DNA from: Echinometra lucunter
Lineage: Eukaryota; Echinodermata; Echinoidea; Camarodonta; Echinometridae
Assembly (NCBI GenBank): GCA_029962745.1
Contig: CM057154.1
Span: 2,192,531 to 2,256,530, forward strand
Direction: 5' to 3'
Length of the DNA stretch: 64,000 nt
Shown here: positions 57,837 to 64,000 of the stretch, piece by piece
Layout of the letters: every line of letters begins with the position of its first letter
How positions within the stretch are numbered: the stretch's first letter is position 1
The notes under the pieces: generated by a model
What the model was told of the DNA's origin: nothing
Seen by the model: only the letters and a program-made list of their open reading frames with translations
Databases searched by the model: none
Translations under genes and position numbers: made by a program

Positions 57837-58512
57837 ACAAAAGAAATGAGGGAAAATTTACTACCAAACCCCCGGAGTTTCCGGGTGCTCCACTCCCTGG
57901 ACCTCCGCAGTGGCTTTTCCCTGTAGACGCCCATCAGGGGCCCTAAGCCAGATCGCTGGGCCCCACCCGCTAAGGGCTTCGCAACAAGCAACTCGCGGTG
58001 CAGGCTCACCTCCGCATATTCTATTTTTAGACTTTAATACCGGGAAATTTTCGGCTCTGCCCCCTCCTCCCTATAACAGGCAGAGACCGGGAACAGTCAC
58101 GAACAATTCAAAGAAACGTCAGAGCTTCCGCGCTTCGCGCGGGAAGGGAAAATCACCATCCTTGCACCCTCCCCCTAGCATGCCTAGGGGGAGGCTTTGC
58201 ACTGTCGTCCTCCTAAAATGAAATCCTAGCTACACCACTGATTCTAGACTTAATTACCGGGAAATTTTTGGCTATGCGTATGCCCCCCCCCCCCCCGATA
58301 ACAGGCAGAAAGCCTAAGAAGAGCGGGAACTGACAGCGAAAAAACGTCGGAGCTTCCTGCACCCTCCCCCTAGGGAGCACTACCATCTCCTTAAAATGAA
58401 ATCCTAGTTACGTCGCAGAAGATAGACTTAATTACCGACAACTAACAATTCAAAGAAACGTCGGAGCTCCCCCCCCCCCCTCCCTGCACCCTCCCCTCTA
58501 GGGAGCACTACA
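57837..58512. repeat. G/C-run repeat cluster, second copy
   Basis: Collinear with 44,107-44,795, with different homopolymer lengths. No gene. Confidence 0.5.
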
Positions 58513-58980
58513 TTGGCGTAAATTCCGGGGGGTGGGGGATCTATCACTCCCACTTGGGGAAGAGGGGGGATGGTGTGTACAAATTTCCCCTCATGCAGAC
58601 TCACTTTTTAAGGAAGAAAATATACTTTAATTAATCAGTTAGTAAAAATTCTGAATATTTATCATAAACAACCATCATATTTTAGAATTTCTATTTTAAA
58701 ATGCTACTAAAAACAAAAAGGTGGTCATTTTTGGCTCGCTCGTCAAAATCCTAGGATTTCCATCCGAAAAAAGCGATTAAAATCGAGAAAAGTGGTTATT
58801 TTTGGCTTGCTCGCTTCGCTCGTTCATCATATTTTAGAATTCTTATTCAAAAATGCGATTAAAAACTGGAAAAGGGGTTGTTTTCTGCTCGCAAAATAGA
58901 TATTAAAATGTGTGTGAGAGGGAAAAAAATCGTTAAAACAGTTTTCATCCCCCACTCCTCAAATTGGATTGACGCTGGTT
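58513..58980. mobile_element. MITE-like element containing 82-base units, second copy
   Basis: Homologue of 44,796-45,266 with GGCGTAAATTCC and GGATTGACGCTGG ends. Confidence 0.5.
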
Positions 58981-58981
58981 G

Positions 58982-59366
58982 AGCACTACCGTCCTCCTAA
59001 AATGCAGTCGTAGGCTACGCCACAGATTCTAGACATAGACTAGTTACCGGGAAATTTGGGGCTCTGCCCCCCCCCCCCCGATAACAGGTACCTGTTACGC
59101 CCCTGAAATCAAACCAAGGCGATTTCCTTTGTAAACTAAAGGAGTGTCCATTGTGCTCTGAGTTCTTTATATCTGTCAAAACTTGGACGGGAAGGACTTA
59201 CAAAGTCCGTTTAAAAATTTGCTTTTATTCGTGACTACTGGACCGAACCACACGGGGTCTTCACTGACCACGTATGCTCACTCACTACACAGTGAATGGG
59301 TGGTTCATGAGCGTGGTCATTTTGAATAATTTGGCCCATTGATGTGGAAATGAACCTAGGCCTCCT
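58982..59366. other. Intergenic, no gene
   Basis: Collinear with 45,267-45,645; a poly-C run lies at 59,067-59,079. Confidence 0.35.
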
Positions 59367-59508
59367 TTCATAAAACTTTTTATCAGTAACAACTGGCACA
59401 TTTCTATGACAAAATTTGCTCTCAGCCTATCAGATGCAAGGATTTCAGTAGCTTATAACAGTTATTGCAACTTGTTATTGATAACAAGTTTTCTGAAACA
59501 GGGCCCTG
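59367..59508. repeat. Short MITE-like fold-back repeat
   Basis: Homologue of 45,646-45,788. Confidence 0.6.
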
Positions 59509-59644
59509 ATCCCCGACACCGATCTCCAGTGCCCACAATGTAAAAGCTCACCTCCAAAATGAGAATTTCACCCTATTTTTCCACTGCATTTTGCATAAAA
59601 TTGAACGATAGAAGCAGATCGATTTATATTCCAGTGCGTAGTAC

Positions 59645-59790
59645 ATACAGTAATCTATTTAATGTATGATTAAAAAGTCAATATAGATAAAATGCCTTCC
59701 TCAAGGACATAAGTGCCTTGTCGCGGATCGAACCCCGGATTCTCGCGTTTCCAGTCAAGTGCCTAAACCATTCGACGACGACACCTAATA
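59645..59790 (-). mobile_element. tRNA-derived SINE upstream of copy E
   Basis: Homologue of 45,925-46,072. Confidence 0.65.
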
Positions 59791-60155
59791 TGCGAAGTAG
59801 GGCCATCTGCGAAGTAGAGAATGCATTTGTTTCTCCTTTCTTTCCTCTTTTCTTTTTTTCCCCAATATGTTTGTAGCTGAGTATTTTTCTTTTGTGGTAT
59901 AAACCATGGAATACGTATCGAGTTTTCATATGATATTGATTTTAATAAGAATATTTCTTCTCCATTTTTTGACATTACGGAACAATCTGAATTAACGGAG
60001 AAAAGGTATCTGATTAAAAAGTCCTCGATGCTTGCCAATAACTGATTTCTCGAACGTTAGTACGGTGAATACAACACTAAACGAAATGAAAACAAACGCG
60101 TGATACATGTCATAAGCCAGCCTAAACCCACTAACACCTCATAAGCAAGTCTATA

Positions 60156-60940
60156 GACCAATTTCACAACGCAAGAGGGCAGCAGACTGTTCGACACAGT
60201 TCGACATACTGCGGTGGGCGCTCCAACTTTTATAGTACACAAGTCAATAGCGCGTTATGTACATTCGTTCGATTTTTTGTCTTTTTTGACCAGTATATGC
60301 AGATTTATTTTAATATTTGCAATGAGAAATTCTCAGGGAAGTTCAGGTCACAGCTGTGCGGTGCTCAAATGCCACAAGAATTAGAGAAAGTTTAAAAATT
60401 GGAAGCTAACTGAGTGCGAAATCCACTCGCTTTTGACTCATGAAACCTGTTTGTGTGAGAAGCCGTACTCCCTACACAGGTTTCCGGAAGCAATGTGAAG
60501 GAATTCGTCGCCAGTGGGTAAAAACATCAACAGAAAGGAGTTTGAAGTCAAGAAACATTATCATTATGTTCTTTGGCGTAAAATTTAATGAGTGAAAACA
60601 TGACTTTGTAAACAGGGTAAGATTTAGGGCTCCCGTTTACTACGGCTTCTATGCTGCAATCGAACTTTTACTGACAAAACTAAGTTGAAAAACCATCGAA
60701 AGTACAAAAATACATCATACCTTCGTCCGTCAGATATGACCATTGTCTCTCCTCATCTACCCATGTATCCATGCTTTATTTTATTGATCTAGAATAAAGT
60801 AAATGGAACAATATCGGGGCATATCTCATATCTTACATTCATTTTGTACACAGAGCCAATCGAGGTCAGCGCGCTTGCCCACCGCAGCAATGGCGTCGCC
60901 GATAGAGGGCCAAATACATAAACCGGAGGTGAAATTGGTC
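60156..60940 (+). mobile_element. TIR element with decayed THAP-domain exon, second copy
   Basis: Same ends and TATA flanks as 46,440-47,225. It carries the same in-frame stop after CHKN and the frameshift after LHRFP, so the THAP exon was already broken before the segment duplicated. Confidence 0.6.
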
Positions 60941-60961
60941 TATACTGCATGCATAATAAGT

Positions 60962-60999
60962 CACGTGATTCGGTGGGAATTCCCAAGTACCATAAATGG
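60962..60999 (+). promoter_or_regulatory. TRIM copy E promoter module (E-box + kappaB + CArG)
   Basis: CACGTG 60,962-60,967, GGGAATTCCC 60,975-60,984 and CCATAAATGG 60,990-60,999, with spacing identical to copy D. Confidence 0.65.
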
Positions 61000-61231
61000 A
61001 GCACTCTGCTATAGCTCTGAATTGTATTGAAAGAAATATCAGTTCTCTATTGTTAGATTGCGCACTTGCTGCATGTTAGTTGCATGGACTATGGAGTGTT
61101 CAACAATCACGCAAAAAATTACGGTTGAGGTGAACCCGGAAATGCTATTATAGAGTTTTCTTTTTATTCTCACCGTCGTTTACGTATTTCGTTGAGTGAA
61201 ATTTGATTAATGATTATATTGCTGGATTTCG

Positions 61232-61602
61232 GTAAGTTGTTTTTTTCACTTATTTTGTTGACATGCATACTAGTGTCTTGTTCTATAACTTAATGAAAAA
61301 TCGTAAAAGAACCAACGATCTTTCATCGTGCTCACACAACTTGGAAGTGAAATATAAATATGCTGCTGAAAGCAAAAATGATTAAACATGTTAAATGTCA
61401 ATATCACTAGCAGAAATTTATTTGGTGAATGTCGTACATCAGAATTAACGTAATGAGAGCTGTAGTAGTTAAGTTAGGATTATGTTAATGTTGCATCATA
61501 GGGTTACATGCAGTTTAACAGAATTTGGGGAAAAATAAGAGGTGTATGAATTATGCAGTACTTTTATTCATTCTACCTTCATTTTTTTTTTTTTAAATCC
61601 AG
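61232..61602 (+). other. 5'UTR intron of TRIM copy E
   Basis: GTAAGT donor at 61,232 and AATCCAG acceptor ending 61,602. An in-frame ATG at 61,553 lies inside the intron and is not the start. Confidence 0.65.
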
Positions 61603-61612
61603 ATCGTTGATA

Positions 61613-63469
61613 ATGGAAGGCGATCTTAAGCATACCATTACTCAAAGCCTAGAGTGTCCAGTATGTTTAACTATCTTCAACGATCCCAAGATCCTGTTGT
61701 GTTCTCACACCTACTGCAAGGGCTGTCTGGAACGACTCCTGGAATGCACCGGTGCCGACCACAAACTACTTTGTCCAGTCTGCAGAGGGGAAACCAAAGT
61801 GCCAGATGGAGATGTGAACCAGCTACAGACCAACCTAGCTCTGAAGTCCCTCGTAGAGGATGTACAAAATCAAGGTCAGGTTTGTACCAATTGTGACTCG
61901 GGAGATAAAACCCATGTTGTTGTTTACTGTCAAGATTGTGGTAAATATCTCTGCGTCGCCTGCCAAAAGACGCATTCCCAGTGGAGCGAGTTCAGCGGTC
62001 ATGAGGTCGTGGCTATGGATCAGATCACTTCAGGAAAAGTTTTGCTGAGGAGACGTCGTAAATGCAAGAAACATTCCAATGAGAGTGAGGAATGCTTCTG
62101 TTCTGAATGCCGGAAGTATGTCTGCTTCAGATGTGGTGTCATGGACCATGGGAATAAGGGTCACCAGATCATCGAAGCATCGGTCCATGAAAGCGACCAC
62201 AAGAAGATCGTGGATGACCTGAAATCGAAGGCTGATAAGAAGCAAGCTACCATTCAGCATTACATTGACTTCGTCAACGAAAGGAAAGATCATATGGACA
62301 ACGTGGCGACGCAACGCGTAAATGATGTCACCAAGGCTTACGAAGAAGCTGTTCGACAGTTGGGAGAAAGAAAGGACGCCCTGGTGGGTCAGATAGAGGG
62401 GAGGAACGAGGATGTGAAGAAAGAACTAGACGCTATGAAAGACACGGCTGAAAAACAAATCAGTCACATGACAGCCATGAGTGACATGATATCTAATGGG
62501 ATGAAGATACCGCTAGAGATGGAGGCCTTGGCTGCACACGACACGCTTTGCCAAGAATTACAAGCGGCCCTTGAACGAGAGGATCCTGATCACGAAGAGC
62601 CTAGGAATACGACCACGACTGGAGAGAGTTTCATCTTCCAACGAAATGTGGGGAAGGATGAGTTAGGTCTTGGTAATATGGTGACATGGGAAGTCAAAGA
62701 CACAGAGTTGACTAAGAATAGTATGAATGGCATAGCTGCTACTCCAGACAGTAGAATGGCAGTGGGATATCATCCAGGAGGAATCGAAATCTTCTCTACT
62801 GATGGCCAGCTACAGCAGACAGTGCTTAAGGATGTCAAAATCGTGGAAGTAGAAACCATGTCTGATGGTCGGTATGTTGTACGTAATACGTCCAACAATA
62901 TCTCACTTTACACATCAGAGTGGGGGAAGCTCGATGTAACGTTCGAGACTTTGAGTAAAGATGAGGGTGGGCTCGGAGGCCTCGCTGTAGACAGTGATGA
63001 TCAGATCTATGTGAGCTATAGGAAACCACAGAAGATCAAGGTATTCTCACCAGCAGGTGGGATGGCGATCAGGGAGATACCATGTGATGGGTATGAACCT
63101 GAGCAAATCACAGTTCATCATGACTTATTAATCATTAAGGTTGCTTACACAGTGAGGATCATCGACAGGGCAGGCAATGAAAAACACAGGGTAGAGAAAT
63201 CAACCATTTATCCACACGTTGCTTTGACTCGGAGTAATTCAATCCTGATCGCTTGGGTCAAGTACAAAGATGGATTAGTCAGTATCAACGAGTACACCAA
63301 CGAGCTGAAACACATCCAGACCCTCATCTCTGATCACAAGATTGAGAAGCCTGAGAAACGTAACTGGTTTTATCTCCAGGAGTTCCGATCAGGAGAGATC
63401 GCCTTCTGCACCCCTGACAGGCTTTACATATTTCACAAGCTGATATTATCGAATGGATCAACAAAATGA
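61613..63469 (+). CDS. TRIM family protein, copy E (acidic tail lost)
   Basis: The product is 618 residues with RING, two B-boxes, coiled coil and NHL-like propeller, all zinc ligands present. It matches copy C in B-box 1 (CVACQKTHSQWSEF) and in part of the propeller, but matches copy A in the DGQLQ...LKDVKI and NWFYLQEF segments. Four extra bases near 63,465 (ATGATG in place of ATG) shift the frame and end the protein NGSTK, just before the acidic tail. The propeller is complete, so a functional tail-less ligase is plausible. Confidence 0.88.
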   Translation: MEGDLKHTITQSLECPVCLTIFNDPKILLCSHTYCKGCLERLLECTGADHKLLCPVCRGETKVPDGDVNQLQTNLALKSLVEDVQNQGQVCTNCDSGDKTHVVVYCQDCGKYLCVACQKTHSQWSEFSGHEVVAMDQITSGKVLLRRRRKCKKHSNESEECFCSECRKYVCFRCGVMDHGNKGHQIIEASVHESDHKKIVDDLKSKADKKQATIQHYIDFVNERKDHMDNVATQRVNDVTKAYEEAVRQLGERKDALVGQIEGRNEDVKKELDAMKDTAEKQISHMTAMSDMISNGMKIPLEMEALAAHDTLCQELQAALEREDPDHEEPRNTTTTGESFIFQRNVGKDELGLGNMVTWEVKDTELTKNSMNGIAATPDSRMAVGYHPGGIEIFSTDGQLQQTVLKDVKIVEVETMSDGRYVVRNTSNNISLYTSEWGKLDVTFETLSKDEGGLGGLAVDSDDQIYVSYRKPQKIKVFSPAGGMAIREIPCDGYEPEQITVHHDLLIIKVAYTVRIIDRAGNEKHRVEKSTIYPHVALTRSNSILIAWVKYKDGLVSINEYTNELKHIQTLISDHKIEKPEKRNWFYLQEFRSGEIAFCTPDRLYIFHKLILSNGSTK

Positions 63470-63617
63470 TGCAGGAGACATCATAGAATCAGATTTATCA
63501 GATGGAGGAATTTCAGATGAGGAAAATCTGAGGAGGAACTGGCAATGTCAGATGGATAATGGAGAATATCATGAAGGAGGTGATGAAGAAGAATCCGATA
63601 TCGACCTCGATTATTGA
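63470..63617 (+). pseudogene. Decayed acidic-tail remnant of TRIM copy E
   Basis: The sequence is recognisably the tail region of C and D (ATAGAATCAGA, GATGGAGGAATTTCAGATGA, GAAGAAGAATCCGATATCGA). It has further small insertions after the 4-base one, so no single frame stays open. This contrasts with copy A, where the lost tail is still intact. Confidence 0.65.
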
Positions 63618-64000
63618 TGAGTTAACTCTCTCGTCTGTTCCATCTTTATAGCATGGAATCTGACACTGACTAGGCTAATGTAGAACGTATTACACCTATC
63701 CATGCTAAGGAAGTGACATTGTCCAACCACTAATTTGCCCTAAACGTATATAAATAAGAGTACAGTATTATTTTGGTGGATATTCAAAGTATTTCTAGGT
63801 ACATTGTGCATAACTTCGAGTCTAGAGAAAAAATTGGGACGGTTGTTATTCATGACGAGTTTCCTACCTTCGTTCATGTTACGAAAACTTTCACTGCCGT
63901 TAATAATGATGACTGTCTGTGACTTTCCGTTACAAAATTGTCATAAATACGCAAATAATACGCATTACATAGAAGAGGCATTTTCTCTTACATGTCACAC
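63618..64000. other. 3' flank of TRIM copy E, cut by the window end
   Basis: Collinear with the 3' flanks of C and D (GATATTCAAAGTATTTCTAG, then the AATAATGATGACTGTCTG block). The third duplication unit continues beyond the window. Confidence 0.55.

Overview
This is a repeat-rich, AT-rich, intron-bearing animal genomic window carrying a tandem array of tripartite-motif (TRIM) genes. The organism is most likely a marine invertebrate, and I favour a sea urchin or other echinoderm. The reasons are an interstitial TTAGGG-type telomeric tract, many short MITE- and tRNA-SINE-like elements, long poly-G/poly-C runs, and an expanded intronless-CDS TRIM family of the kind known from echinoderms and molluscs. 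The species assignment is inference.

Layout. 1-7.4 kb holds repeats, including a long-terminal-inverted-repeat element (4.2-6.7 kb) with a second TIR element and telomere-like repeats nested in it. 7.44-8.34 kb is a single-exon gene for a B-box/coiled-coil/acidic-tail protein with no RING. 8.3-19.6 kb is gene-poor, with microsatellites, fold-back elements and a 1.3 kb tandem duplication at 12.57-15.25 kb that resembles TRIM downstream flank. The five TRIM copies, all on the plus strand, start at 20,367 (A), 26,994 (B), 35,529 (C), 49,896 (D) and 61,613 (E). C and D lie in two long duplicated units of about 13-14 kb; E begins a third unit cut by the window end.

Each TRIM copy has the same structure: a short upstream module, a non-coding first exon ending in a GTAAGT donor, one 5'UTR intron whose acceptor lies about 10 bases before the ATG, and a single coding exon. 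The product is RING, B-box 1, B-box 2, coiled coil, a beta-propeller-like (NHL-type) domain and an acidic tail. C and D are intact (663 aa). A stops just before the acidic tail through a nonsense codon, B has a 5-base deletion in the propeller, and E has a 4-base insertion before the tail.

The most notable signal is regulatory. In C, D and E a palindromic kappaB-type site (GGGAATTCCC) sits a fixed 15 bases upstream of a perfect CArG box (CCATAAATGG). In D and E a CACGTG E-box lies 13 bases before the kappaB site. This suggests Rel/NF-kB-linked, stimulus-responsive expression of ubiquitin-ligase-like proteins. A THAP-domain-bearing TIR element lies immediately upstream of this module in D and E but not in C. 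D's 5'UTR intron is enlarged by two further DNA-element insertions. Copies share sequence in mosaic patterns that suggest gene conversion.
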